From the NCBI GenBank assembly GCA_002205965.3, contig NADL03000675.1, positions 186,001-250,000 on the forward strand: 64,000 nt of DNA, in the 5' to 3' direction. Shown piece by piece: positions 11,864-23,299 of this stretch. Under the pieces are notes generated by a model, which searched no databases, was not told the DNA's origin, and saw nothing but the letters and a program-made list of their open reading frames with translations. Numbering within the stretch: the stretch's first letter is position 1; the number at the start of each line of letters is the position of its first letter. The position numbers and the translations under genes were made by a program. Origin of the DNA: Kappaphycus alvarezii. Lineage: Eukaryota; Rhodophyta; Florideophyceae; Gigartinales; Solieriaceae.

Positions 11864-12191
11864 TGCAACAAACTGATACTCAGCCGTCTGGCCAGGCTTA
11901 GATGTAAGCCGCGATTTTGATACTGTACGGGGCGATTTGGTAGAAAATGACTTCCAGGATAGGGGTATTGGCCTTGTAAACGTGCACGACAAGTGCCGTT
12001 TCTTGGCTGTATGGGCCCCTTTTTGGCTTTCCGCCATTATTAGCGGTTGAAACGACCAGGGGCCCTAGTTTTAATTAGAATTATACATGTAATTCTGTCA
12101 GTACGGACTTCACTCCTTAAAAAAGCACCGCTGGAGGGGTCTCCTCCGTCGTCGGTTGACCCCCATCGCCTTCACAACTACAATTCTTGCA
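11864..12191 (+). repeat. 3' LTR of the Ty3 chromovirus
   Basis: This is a 328-bp LTR running from TGCAA to TTGCA. It directly follows a purine tract and is itself followed by the TGAAT target duplication. Confidence 0.9.
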
Positions 12192-12199
12192 TGAATCGT

Positions 12200-13190
12200 C
12201 TGTTAGTCGTGCTCACTAGAGATAAGCATTGAGTAAATATATCTCTCTCTTCCACCTGAGACAAAAGACAAGAAAAGACAAAGAAATCTACGCCCATCAG
12301 CCCCTTCATTCAACGCTTCTGGGACGGACTTTTGTGTAGTGGAACTCCCACTTCGATCAGTCGGACAAGGGAATATGATTAGGAACTGATTGCTTTTTAA
12401 TTTCTTATCACGACTTTTTTGCATTTGCGACAACTGTCTACAAAGAATAACACACCAGCCTGAACATGTATAACTCTTCGGAGAGCGTTGTGATTCGCAA
12501 AAAGAGTGCTAATCAAGACTTGGATGACAGAGCTGGTGTCCGCCGTAGTAGTCGCAGCAGGAATACTTAAAATAGATTATAATAAATAATCAAATAAATT
12601 AAGAGGTCAGTACAGCCTCACCCCCAAATCTGTAGAGTTTCCCTTGCGGAAATGCCCCGTTGACACTTCCCTCTGCCCAACGTGCTATTAATGACACACA
12701 TACCACATCCAAGAGCGATGAAAGGCCATTTTAGAATTAAAGACAAACACGGCACTACACTATTACTAAAGTGTACCAAATATATTCAACAAATTAGCCT
12801 TGTATGAAGCGGGCTGTCGAAAAAAATTTACCAAGGTCTTCGTCGTTAAAAACAGGTCTGGGAATATTTTTGACATGGAAAACATTAGATCCAGAGGTAT
12901 CTTGAATTGAGGACTATTTCAGCTGAGACGAAACCTTGAATCATTGAGGTTTCGGTAAAAAATGTTGACAAGTGCGACAAGAACCCATAATTTGTTGTAA
13001 AAGTAGTTTCGTTTCAGGGTTTTTCGTGTTTAGGTATGGCGTAGCTATGGGTTAATAAATTTTTTGTATGGAAAGATGAAAGAAGTGGTAATAGAGACGA
13101 CGAAACTGAAATTAGGAGAAAAAGACGGAGGCTTGGTTCAATTATAGGTAAAAATGTCCATGCTTTCCAGTGAGGGTTTGTTATCAAAGT
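12200..13190. other. AT-rich stretch, no convincing gene
   Basis: A 34-codon frame at 12466-12570 ends in an RRSSRSRNT-like basic tail and may be the end of a decayed element protein. The rest is AT-rich and closed in all frames. Confidence 0.3.
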
Positions 13191-14700
13191 TAATTATTGC
13201 TCAAGAGGATTTTTTTCGACGTTATCGGTGACTAGTTTTTCCCTGTCCAGGACTTCAAGACCTAGTAACATAGGCATATCCGCAGTGACAAAAACCGTAC
13301 TTATTCCTATGAAGGATCTATCAGGGCAGGATATGCGAACTGGAAGAGTCCCGATGGCAGCAAAGGTCCCATTGCCGAAATGAAAGAGGGTGTTTGACTG
13401 GTTAGGAGTCATCTTGTATCCAGTCATTTTGCTGAATGAAGCTGCCGGTTTTTTTCCCTATAACTGATTTTTTGGCGCCAAAGTCAATGCAGGCACCATT
13501 AAAGAGAGAAAGGAACGAGGGTGTGAAATCCGAAGTCTTGGTATGGAGTACAGTTGCAACAGTATAGGGAATTTCTCCGAAATTAGGGCGCAGGTAGGGC
13601 AACAAAGGGATCTGGTTGCGGTTTTTTGGTAGGTCCCCGGTCAAAAATTCGTGGAGTCGTCTCTAGTGTCATCGAGGGGCATAGAAGTGGGAGGCTGATC
13701 ATGAATGATTTGATCTGAGGATAAGGGGTAGAATGCATATTCAGGGTGGGAATCCTCGACAAGGTTTATCTTTGGGATTTCAAATATGCTGGTAACCTAA
13801 GCACTTCCTGGATGGGAGCTATCACCAAGTTCGGTAAAACTGTCGATAGTTTCGGAAAGGACTTGTTTCAAGATTGATTGATTTTCTTGATTCGGTTATT
13901 TCTTGGAATAAAAACGAAGATGATTTTCGGTACTTTTTTAATATTCTTGGGATGAGAGCATTTGTTGAGGAAATACGGATTCCGCAGTTCCGGCAATGCA
14001 GAGGTGGTGGGGGGAGGGGTTAAAGTTGGGATGACGGGATGTGGTCGGGATGGATGGGTTTGGGAGTAGGGATGTGGAGGAAGGGAACGAGAGTATATGG
14101 GCTGCCCAGAATCGAACGAAATGGACGCTGATGCGAGAGGTCTAGAACTTTCATTGAGTGCAATTGAAGATTATTCTTCGGTTTGGATTGCGCCGTGTAG
14201 TTTTGAAAGTATCTCTTGATACGTGACCTCATAGTTTGTTCTGTGCTTGAGGACGTGCTTAGAATATGACCATCCTGCGACTGCGCTGCGAAGCAATTCA
14301 ATTTTTGTTTTTCCCTCGCTTGTGACGGAGGATAAACGGCCCGTACTTGGTAATAATCGAATTAATTTTGACCAGAGCTGCCGAAAGCGCAGAGGAAGAC
14401 GTGAGGCAGTCTGCAATTTGCTAGTTTCGAAGATATCGTTAGAACTGATTTTGACGTGAGACCGGATTAAAGTGCTTGTCGATCGTAGCAATGACTGTGT
14501 CAAAACCAACGAGACGGTCCTCAGTAATATTTGGAAAATAAACGAGGGCATCGTCGTAGAATAGTACATGGGGGAATTTATTTTTCTGTTCTTGCGTTAA
14601 AAGAAAGTCTCAAGCGGCGCATTGGTATTCAGAACAACCGAGACCTCCTCCGTTCGGAACTACTACAGTGACATCATTCCAGATGATTATGTTCCTTTAT
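13190..14700 (-). mobile_element. LTR-retroelement gag-protease fossil
   Basis: On the minus strand, the part at about 13640-13190 reads as a retropepsin-like domain: GACIDFGAKKSVIG is an active-site-like block, followed by FHFGNG and ADMPMLLGLEVLD. The part at about 14570-14020 reads as a gag-like helical protein (Leu/Ser/Arg-rich). It is a fragment: no reverse transcriptase, integrase or LTR was found with it. It is broken in several places and looks old. Confidence 0.5.
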
Positions 14701-15330
14701 ATGGTTCAGAAGATTGCAGTGGAGGGGAATCGTGGTAGTCGCAAGAGACGCAGGGGAGCCAGCGAGAGTTCTACTCCTTGCTCTACGGTGCATATCTCCA
14801 ATATAAAACACGTTAAGCCTGTTGGGTATGATGTGCAACACATGACGAAGGCGTGGGACTGCTTCGCCCAGTTTCTGAGCTTCCCCAGCGCCGAGGTGAT
14901 AGTTTTCCCGTTACTAACGATTATGGCACAATGTTGTTCTCTGCCATCTAGTCCCGTGGCGACGGATTCCAGCACATGGAGACGAGGCGGCGCTTACTGC
15001 AAGCGGACGATATAATTGCAGTTTAGGAGGATGTTGTACCGTGGGCCTGGGAACTTACTCAAGCTATTGGCCGTCACTTTCGTAAATTCACTGAAGAGTT
15101 CCTTTCAGACCTCTGCAAGGTGGTCGTTTATGAACTTCTCTTCAGTATTTCAGCACCGAGCAAATGGGATGTACATGAATCGTTTAACGTGAAAAAGAAG
15201 AAGCACTTTCCGGGAACTTTTGGAAAGTTCTCTGACAGCCTGTTTAAAACTGTGCAGGACTTCATGAAACCACTGAACCTCATGGTGTCTGAGAAAATTC
15301 CCGGAGTGGAGCTAAACAAGGTGTAAGCAC
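14668..15330 (+). pseudogene. Decayed open frames upstream of the methyltransferase-like gene
   Basis: The plus-strand frames at 14668-15015 and 15120-15326 look protein-like but match no family I know. The first has a basic cluster (RGSRKRRRG) that could be a nuclear localisation signal. The second is Lys-rich and ends in LNLMVSEKIPGVEL. They lie just upstream of the methyltransferase domain on the same strand and may be its N-terminal part. This is an inference from position only. Confidence 0.3.
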
Positions 15331-15455
15331 TGAGCCAGCAGTTACCAGCTACACTGCAGAGGAGAAAAGGGATAGTGATGGAGATTTGCCAATGAGGCCG
15401 TTGTCAAATTTAGACACGGAGGGCAGAGAATCTGAAGAGGACGAGGTAGGGGGGA

Positions 15456-16440
15456 TTGAAAGCGTCGGGGCGACGTTCATCGCCAATACTTCCATCAAAA
15501 ACTATGAAATCACCAGCAGCGGTTCAGGCTCTTGAGCGGTGCGGCTTCGAGATGGAGAAGCATTTCCGAATGTACAATTGTGACTATGCCGATTTTGTGA
15601 AAGTGAATGAGACGTTGCGTAAGACTGGAGTGTCGGCTGTCCGTAAAGTACAGCTGGTTCTGACGGACCTGCCGTACAACTTCTGTGCAGATAGGAAGCT
15701 TCCGAATGGCTCGACCGACGTCCTCACATCTACTGATTTGATGAATATGGTGAAACTTATGTCGAGGCTCCTGCGTCCGGGAGGGCACTTTGTTATCTTC
15801 TGCGCGATTGATCAGCTCTAGGAATGGAAGAATGTGCTGAAACAATTAGCTCACAAGAACGACAAGGGAGCTATACGGCAATCTTTTGCGGTCGACAAGG
15901 TCCTTCTCCTTGTCACAAGGTCGAGACCCAAAGTGATGAGCAACCAGGGAATGTCTTCGTGCGCCTTGTATAATTCTACCGAGTTTTACTTGCACTGTGT
16001 TCGCATCAGCTTATCTTATGAAGAGCAGCTCAAGATCGTGAAGTACGAGAAATTGAAGTTCTTTTGAACTAAGGGAACTTCAATTTCGTTCCCTCGACGT
16101 ACCCGTGGTACTACAGCATCTTCGAGACGGTACCCCCCTTGTCGAACGGGGAGTCTCTTCTGTGGAGGACAACGGAGGGAACCGAAGTTGGGAAACCTAG
16201 GAAAGTACGACCGGAACCGAAACCAAGGGCGCTGCTGAAGGAGCAAGTCAGCCAGTTTTCCCGGCCTGGAGATGTGGTTTCCGATATGTTCGGGGTACGT
16301 TCTCCACGGATATGGCGTGCATGGAGCTGGAAACACGTCGGGAGTTCATCGGTTGCGAGCCGGACACGACATGCTTCGACCATGCAAGGCACGCAGCTGT
16401 GGTGAACTCTGCGAGTTATGTGTTCAGAACGGAGACGGAC
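15456..16440 (+). pseudogene. DNA methyltransferase-like gene (N6/N4 amino-methyltransferase fold), decayed
   Basis: The frame at 15456-15821 has VQLVLTDLPYNFCADR at 15648-15695, with TDLPYN in the place of the catalytic (D/N/S)PP(Y/F) motif IV. It is followed by MSRLLRPGGHFVIFC, the usual strand after motif IV. About 600 bp downstream, near 16235-16365, come VSQFSRPGDVVSDMF and then a TDMACMELETRREFIGCE-like block. These resemble the S-adenosylmethionine-binding motif I and the following strand. Motif IV before motif I is the order of beta-class amino-methyltransferases. The expected DPPY reads DLPY here. Several interruptions make it non-functional as read. Whether it was a host gene or cargo of a mobile element is unknown. 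Confidence 0.55.
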
Positions 16441-16499
16441 ATCTTGATTTCACATCGATCGAAGGTGCCCCAAGTTGCCATACGGCGTTAGAAATCGCA

Positions 16500-17800
16500 T
16501 AAACAAGGCAAGAGTCGGAGTTGTCATGGAAGATCACTTCGGTGCGCGGAACGGCAAAGACGGATGAATTAGAGGCCCGCAGTTCACGGAAGCGTGAGTT
16601 CAAGAGAATGAGACGCCTCCCTTTGTGAATTTGGCACCAATTATGGATGTAGCGGACGGCACCAAGGCGGCTCCCAGTCCCGAAGGAGAATTCATCGCTT
16701 GGAGCGATTGAGTGGTCATCGCTCGCCCTATAGCCAGAGAAGGCTAAAGTGTAGAGAAGAACCGAATTAATATCGCCATATTCGGCATCCTCAGCCTTTT
16801 ATGCCCCTTCCTCCTCGTCACAGCGCCAGCTATTTAATGCGCGCCACTAAGGACGACGAGAAGAGGTGAGAAAAGGAAGAAGTTATAGCGGAGAAAACTG
16901 ATCACAAAGTGTGGGGTGTTGAGCGCACAAAAGAAAATCGATGGTTGAACAGTTGGTTGATGCTTCCGGTACCGTAAAAAGGCAGAAGCATTCGATCAGG
17001 GGTTATATAGAAAAAGTACTCAACACCAGCAGAGATAAATTGAAAGCAAACGGTACTGAATTCAAAGGTATTCTAGAAAAAACGACCCTGGAGGTATCAA
17101 ACTACAATGTTCTGAAGGCTCACGTAGCACCCATCAGTGATACGGACAGCACTAAACATCATTGCAAAGTCCCATTGGTCCAATTGGCAAGGAGGCATAA
17201 AGTAGTTGCTGATTGGTGGGATCCGAAATATATCGAGAACCATGCGAGATAGCCACGATGGCTCTACGTAATTGGCTTCGCACAAAGTTGTATGATCTTA
17301 CGTTTTACACTGGTGCGTGGGTACAGTGCACGAGTTGCACTGATGTCTTCTTACAGTGTAAATAATTGGTACAGGTTACTGGAGGGATACTGTCAGGGTA
17401 TTTGAGTTGATTTATGGGTATAAATCCTACACCAGGATCCACAGGTCGTCTGAATCCTAGAAAGAAGAAGAGATGCCGGAAAGAAGGATTAAGAACCTGA
17501 TGAAGGCCACAAACTTGCTGCGAGACCCTGCAACCCACGCCGCGTTCTGACGAAACGGCCCCACGAGCACCACCCTACGATCACGCACATTAATACGCTG
17601 TCTAGTGACACCTGCGTATACCGGTGGTTTGGGACCACACTTCAGTCGTTCTCTATTGTCGGTAGGAGGCAGTTGATTGTGGAAATCTCAGAGTGGAAAC
17701 GTGGAACTGTTGCTGGAGAGCGGGGTGGGGAGGAAGGTGCAGCAAGTAGGCAGAGGTGCGGAGCCAGGAGATTGCGGAGGCTGGAAGTCCGCAACAGACA
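16500..17800. other. No recognised gene; one 103-codon open frame
   Basis: The frame 16941-17252 (+) encodes a basic, protein-like sequence (SIRGYIEKVLNTSRDKLKANG, then VADWWDPKYIENH) with no domain I recognise. It lies downstream of the methyltransferase-like gene on the same strand and may be related to it. Nothing else in the stretch is supported. Confidence 0.3.
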
Positions 17801-17805
17801 GGGCG

Positions 17806-18215
17806 AGTCGTAGTAATAGTAACTAGCTGGTAGAAATCTAATAGAAAGTAGAATAGCTAGTGGACTACTAATAGTATATCGACTAGCTCGTAGACTACTA
17901 GTAGTTAGTAAACTAGTTAGTAGAATACTAGCAGTTAGTGGACTACTAATTAATAGTAGAGTTAGTACCGGTATTAACTAGCTAGTGGTCTACTAGCTGG
18001 CCAGTAGAGCTATTAGTAGTCTACTATCTAGATAGGAAAGATAGCACTGGTACTAACTAGTAGTCTGTTAGCTAGTTAGTACAGAGGTAGTACCGGAACC
18101 GGTACTACCTCCACTATTAGTAAAATAATTATAGTTAGTAGTGATAGTACCGGTAATAACAAAAAATTAAGCGTAGTAACCGGTACTACCTCTACTAGCT
18201 AGTAGAGGTACCTCT
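17806..18215. repeat. Degenerate palindromic CTAG/TAGTA/ACCGGT tract
   Basis: About 400 bp are built almost wholly from CTAG, TAGTAG, GTTAGTA and ACCGGTACT words. It contains a perfect inverted repeat at 18084-18111 (13-bp arms GAGGTAGTACCGG and CCGGTACTACCTC around AA). It also contains a 24-bp perfect palindrome at 18187-18210, centred on CTAGCTAG. The tract ends in a CT-rich run at 18211-18240. It is not a simple tandem array and has no coding frame. Confidence 0.8.
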
Positions 18216-18239
18216 CTCTCGCTCTCTCCCCTTGTTCTC

Positions 18240-19150
18240 TCTAAACAGTCCGGTTGCGAACAATTTCTTTCATCCGAAGTAGAGGTGGTGCGAAAACAAT
18301 ATATGCTGTGTTATACTCCTCGTAGTCGAACAGGACGGCCGAAACGGTAGATGGATGAGAAGAATGAGAGCATTGGGAACACTGTGAGACGACTTTTCGG
18401 CTACGCAAAACATTTCGTCGATTGGATTATCAACGGGTGATGACTAAAGCAAGTAAATGGTCGTTCTCACTTTATAGATACCCGTATCAGCGCAGATTAC
18501 TGCACCACGTGAGTGAACCAATACACTTCATTCCAAGAAAATCTTGCCACGTGTAAGTTACAAAATTTCGAATTACACGTGGTAAAAATATATACCGACA
18601 ACCATATATAACTACAATCCGCTAATTATGGTAAAAGATAGTAACAAAAGACAGCCCTGGAGCGGCGCAGCAATACCCGACCTATTGCCACGTGTAACTA
18701 GCAATTTTTCGAAATTCTCGTGCCCAAGAGGATTTTACAAATGCGCACCTAGAGAGATACAGCAATTTCCAACATTTAGCGTGTCTGTGTCCCAGCTTTG
18801 AACCTCACTGCGTTCTTGCTAGCCCTTCCGCTGTTTTCCGACTAGCTCCTTCCTGCTAAACGAAGCGACGCGCCCTTGATACCGTTATCCCTAACTCTGC
18901 ACATATCATTGGCATTGACGCTGCCTCTAATAGCCTCCTCCACTCTTTGCTCAGGAATAATGAAAACTTTGAAAGAAGAAAGAGAGGAGAAAAAGGCGGA
19001 TAGGTTGTGAAGAATTCATTTAACATACGTTGGGTGACAATTCGTGGAGTTCACCCTTCCTATTTAGGCTTTGTGAGCATGAAGTGAACGAGTTTTTGGA
19101 CGCAACGCGCCGTCGGATTCCTGGTTCAAGGGATTTCGGCGCCACCCTGC
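18240..19150. other. No gene; contains a CACGTG cluster
   Basis: No open frame is supported. Apart from the CACGTG cluster listed separately, the stretch is AT-rich, with TATATA words around 18588-18610. Confidence 0.35.
18506..18694. promoter_or_regulatory. Cluster of four CACGTG (G-box) motifs, two in a hairpin
   Basis: CACGTG occurs at 18506, 18548, 18576 and 18689. The second and third form an inverted repeat (CCACGTGTAA ... TTACACGTGG, 18547-18582) with an AT-rich loop. The fourth repeats the GCCACGTGTAA context of the second. CACGTG is the usual bZIP/bHLH core site, but a transposon end would also give such inverted copies. Confidence 0.4.
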
Positions 19151-19749
19151 TGACTCTTTTATGAGTAGTTATATCGATCTATTTTCTCCCACAGCACACC
19201 CAAGTAGCAAGTCGACGTCAGCTGAGGGACATCCATCGACCCCATTCACTCGTCGTTCCCCCGATATTTCAATGGGCATTGAAACTCCGTGCAGACGTCA
19301 ACTCTATTGGACAAAAGTCATTCCCAGTACCAACGTAATATCTTATCATCACACTCCGGAAAGGTACCCGGAGAACAACAAGAATCTATATTGATGAAAA
19401 GACCGCATAAAAGCACAATTCGGTGTTTTTTAGGGCGACAGAAATGGGAAAAGTATGTGCCCAACAAAACGTTGTTGTGAGTCCAATGTGCGGTTCATAT
19501 TCGTCCCTATGAACAGAATGTTCTCTGGGCTCCGAACCCATGATCGGTTTATGACTTGCATACTCCGTCGTGCTCGTAGTTGGAAACTGCCGGAACACGT
19601 TACAGCATGTTTTCAATACCGTTCGTTCCAAAAAAAGAAGGTACAACTGGTCGGAAGCTACATAGCGGAACAGAACAGAATTCTGCTCCTCAAAGTTTTG
19701 CCCGCATTTGAGAGTATGGTACGTACAACAATTCTTACGGTGCCCGCTC

Positions 19750-20601
19750 TTCCGAAATGGGAGCTCAGTTCTTGTGCTGTAGACGTGAAACTGGCCCTCA
19801 TGCCGGCCCTTCTTTATCGCGTGCATCATATGTGCTTGTTCCCTTCAAAATCAATCGGAATGTCAGCATCTGTCGACATTATCGCGACCAAACTCCTTCA
19901 GCCACTTCATTTCTGCCATACCCCTATTCTATCAAGTAGGGTGAGAGAAACTTGTATCGAACTTGCCCGTGGAAATGGTTTTATCATGACTTGGACATGG
20001 AAAGCAGAGAGGCAATTCAGGGTTTTTTTGAAATCCATGACGTCGTGCTCAATCTATATGAGGAATACTTTAAAGGGGATGGAACATCATTGTCCAGAGG
20101 CATGTTTCCAGCGCTTGTCGCTGACAGCTATCAACATGATGACACTCATTCTTGGTTGATCTGAATTATCTACCAAAAGAAATGCTATGCGCAGAGAGAC
20201 GAGCATTTTTCCTGAAACGAATATTCGCCCTTCCAGAATTTGGAGGGCTTCTTCTGGATTCCCTCAATACCAACACCAATACCAAGGGCCGAAGCGTTTT
20301 ACACCCTCCCGAAAAGGACGAAAGAGATAAACCGCATCCCGATGTGGATTTTCCCTGTTCCATTCTGCTCGGGAGGGAGGATAAACGACCCGAACTACGT
20401 CGAAGTGGATAAGGATAGGAGTGCGGTTGACGATGGGGTGAAAGAAAGGCGTAGGGCAAATGTTAGTGTGTCACGTACACAAGGCGCTGGATGCACCCCT
20501 CCCATCAGTTGAAAGACATTCGCTTTCTAGTTATACGAGCGATTCGCGATATCGAAGCGGGAGAGGAGCTATTCGCTGAGCACGGCCCAGAGTACAGCTG
20601 A
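19750..20601 (+). pseudogene. SET-domain (lysine methyltransferase-like) gene, decayed
   Basis: One frame carries LDMESREAIQGFFEIHD and FPALVADSYQHDD at about 19997-20152. It then carries GGRINDPNYVEVDKDRS near 20373-20424 and RANVSV. The GGRINDPNY block corresponds to the RFINH-like substrate/cofactor motif of SET domains. In another frame, 20518-20601 reads IRFLVIRAIRDIEAGEEL then FAEHGPEYS and stops. That is the hallmark SET C-terminus (usually DYG..Y; here EHG, so the canonical Asp-Tyr is altered). In-frame stops near 20160-20220 and a frame change near 20460-20510 indicate a pseudogene. Confidence 0.6.
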
Positions 20602-20899
20602 AGCATGAACATGAAACCCACAAAAGACGGCTAGCACTAGTTGTGGTACTGTTCTTCCAGCATAACTTCAGGTAAACTGATAAGTTTTTTATGGAGTATG
20701 TACTACTGCCACCTTAACTACAACTTGTATTAATGATTGTGAAATTAGCACGGTGAAAGTTGTCAGTTGGGGTATGTGCCCAGTGAAGCGAGCGACATAA
20801 GTAGTTCTAGTGTAAACGACACTGTCTCCGGCAAATCCAGGTTCCGGAAATATTTGCCCTTGTTTTTTCACCATTTTGAAGGAGTAATTTTGACCAACA

Positions 20900-23239
20900 C
20901 GTTCATTGACGCGGTGTGTCACGCCACATGCGTCGCCGTGTGGTATCACTTCGACATGGCGCCAAAGAGGAAAGGGAGAGTCTTTACCGGTATGTGCAGA
21001 ACCGGACGGCGGGAGGGGAATGAAGCGGAGGCTGGGGGCGAAGGGCGTCGATCTCGTGCGCCGCGGAGCAGTCTGCATAGTGGTGTGTGGGCTGGGGCAC
21101 GGGGTAATGCGGGAAAATGGGAAAGTAAGTGGAGCGAAGATGGGTAACGCGGCAAGTTCGGAGCGGACCTTAAGCGAAGCGGTGAAGAATAAGGAGGTAG
21201 ATGCCAATGCGACTAATGGAACTAGCAATGTTATGCCCGAGGCGAGAGTGTCCGCCGAGAAGGTCGTCGGAGGTGAGGAGGCGGCGCAAAGAAGGGTTGT
21301 TTCGGGAGGCGCGGAGCGGGTACGAAGGGATGGTGTCGGTGTAGGCGGAGTTGCGAATGACGGAGATGGCGATTGCGAGATAGAAAAAGAGATTTTCGGG
21401 TGGAAGCCAGAGGGGTATTGGTTCGGGACGGTTAGCGGTACTACACTGGAGCGAGTATTAGGTGACGTGGAGAGGAGTGAGACGGATGCGCACACCGCGG
21501 AAGGAGTGAAGAACGTAGTGAAGCTGTGAACAACGCAGACTGTCAGGGTTAGGATGAGGTACAGATGGGGAGAGCGGGTGGTGGTGAAGCTGAGGGGAGA
21601 GCGATGTTCCATATGGATAGGGGATCAGGTGCAGGTGGAATGGGATGTACAGCTGAGAGGCGAGGGCCAAGGAGGCATGGGGCTAGGGCAGAGATTAGGG
21701 GTGGACGAATAGGTACGGAGCGGATTGAGCGGACTAAAGAACGGCCACGGGATGGGGTTCGGGGAGGGAATGGCAAGAATGGTAGAGGTTAATGAGATTC
21801 GTATGACATCGACACCACCGCGGGAGTCCGAGCGGACGCCGAAGGGAATGTGTGTGGTGAGGAGGAGTAAATTGTCGTCGGAGGGTCGGACGACTGTGGT
21901 AAATGTGCTGAGACATGAACCGGAAGGGGAGAAGGGGGCAAAAAGAGGGGAAAGGAGGGCCAAGAACCTCAGAAATAGACTGGAAGAGGAAGCAGGGGGA
22001 TTATGTCAGTATTCTGCCTCGAATGAGTCTGGTGTAGAAGGTCAATGCGCTGAAGGAGGAGCTCAGAAAGATGAAGGAATATTACTATAGTGTGATGGTG
22101 AGTTTGAAGTTGACACCGAAGGAGGTAGAGCGGGCGAGAGGGGAGTTAAGGGAGGAAAAAGTGCTGATTGACAGTTTGAGGGAGGCGGCTGAGGCGAGGA
22201 AAGGGCGAGGAGAGGGACAAGGACGAGGGTAAGGCGAGGTGAAAAGGCGTCGAAGGTACGATATTGGGGTGCAGGGATGCTTTTTTTGGGTTTGCGAGAG
22301 CTGTATACGATCGTATCTTCCATTATGCGTAGTTGGAGACGTCGGAGGTGTGCTTTAAATCGGAGAGGACGGCTCGGAGCTGGAAGAATCGAAGCGAGAC
22401 TGCGGGCGATAGTAGTGAGGGGAGCACTTTTGTGGTGGGAGAGAAGTATATGGTTCCTAGGTGCTTGCTGTAAATGGCTTTAGAGATGAGATCGTATACG
22501 CCGTCGACGGAGGGGGGAGTGAGGAGTTGTTGAAATATGTGGTGCAGACGGAGATTATGGGGGAGAGATAGGAGTCGATTCGGAGTGCGCGGAAGAAAGA
22601 GAAGTGTGTGGAGGAGGTAAGCAGGGGAAAGAGCTTGAAGCAGCGGATGATGCAGACGCTTAGCGACGTGGTTGGGGTTCGGAAGCGGGCTGCGCGGAAC
22701 AAGTTGTTTTCGTCGCGCAGGTACGATTTCATTGGGAGACGGGCGAAGCCTGCGTATGGTACGGAGCTTGGCGTGGAGTTGAAGAAATAGATGGATGAGG
22801 CGCAAGAGAAGTTGGTTAGTGATATCGAGGATGACAGGCATGTGTTATTTGCTTGGAGAATGACTGCGATTGATGATCTTGTATACTCAGGTTCGAAGGT
22901 GCATGATCGCTTCAAAGGGCTCGAAGGGGAAGATTTGTACTTCAGGGATGCGATGGCAGTGGAGGTCCTAGAGTCGTGGGTTATCAAGTGGAGGTGGAGA
23001 TCAACGGGGATAAGCATTACGTGGATATAAATGTGGTGTACCTTGCGCTTCTTGATGCTTGGATTGCTTGTGTGGTGAGGGCGACGGATACGGGGGTGAG
23101 ACGAATCGGGCGAAGGCAACTGTTGTCTTCTATGTTGTATGGCGAGTATCTACCTCGTGCCGTGGATGTTATATTGACGGTAGTGTTGGAAGCGGTGAAG
23201 GATGCCCATGCTCTGGAGTTGGACTATGATGGTGTATAG
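20900..23239 (+). pseudogene. Decayed plus-strand gene of unknown function (coiled-coil protein)
   Basis: Several consecutive plus-strand frames look like pieces of one protein. Around 20946-21529 is a Gly/Ala/Glu-rich segment. Around 22039-22230 is a charged coiled-coil (ALKEELRKMKEYYYSVM, then PKEVERARGELREEKVLIDS). Around 22600-22790 is a basic block (VGVRKRAARNKLF). At 22791-23239 is an acidic to neutral block (VSDIEDDRHVLFAWRMTA, then VDINVVYLALLDAWIACVV). I recognise no family. The gene runs toward the transposase-like gene on the opposite strand and is probably the second gene of the same transposon. It contains multiple stops and frame changes. Confidence 0.4.
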
Positions 23240-23299
23240 AGTGGAGATCGGAGAGCAATTTCTGGTAACTTGCATAGGGTAGCTACTGTTGCGTTATGG

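Larger units (their letters stand above)
7096..12191 (+). mobile_element. Ty3/gypsy chromovirus, fossil, with both LTRs and target duplication
   Basis: This LTR retrotransposon is bounded by two LTRs and flanked by the 5-bp direct repeat TGAAT (7091-7095 and 12192-12196). Parts in order on the plus strand are: gag about 7490-8100; aspartic protease region about 8400-8900; reverse transcriptase about 9015-9800 with a YIDDLL box; RNase H about 9840-10300; integrase about 10540-11500; and a chromodomain-like C-terminus about 11620-11815. A polypurine tract (GGGGGAGG) precedes the 3' LTR. It is broken, with roughly six to nine interruptions of the coding region. The two LTRs differ at about 30 of 328 positions by hand count, so the insertion is not recent. 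Confidence 0.9.

Noticed and set aside
19455-20159. 234-codon plus-strand frame as a gene
   Set aside because: The parallel frame carries the segment continuous with SET motifs, so this one is probably an out-of-frame shadow of that gene.
20689-21612. 307-codon minus-strand frame
   Set aside because: It is Ser/Thr/Pro-rich because the plus strand is purine-rich; it has no motif and overlaps a more protein-like plus-strand frame.
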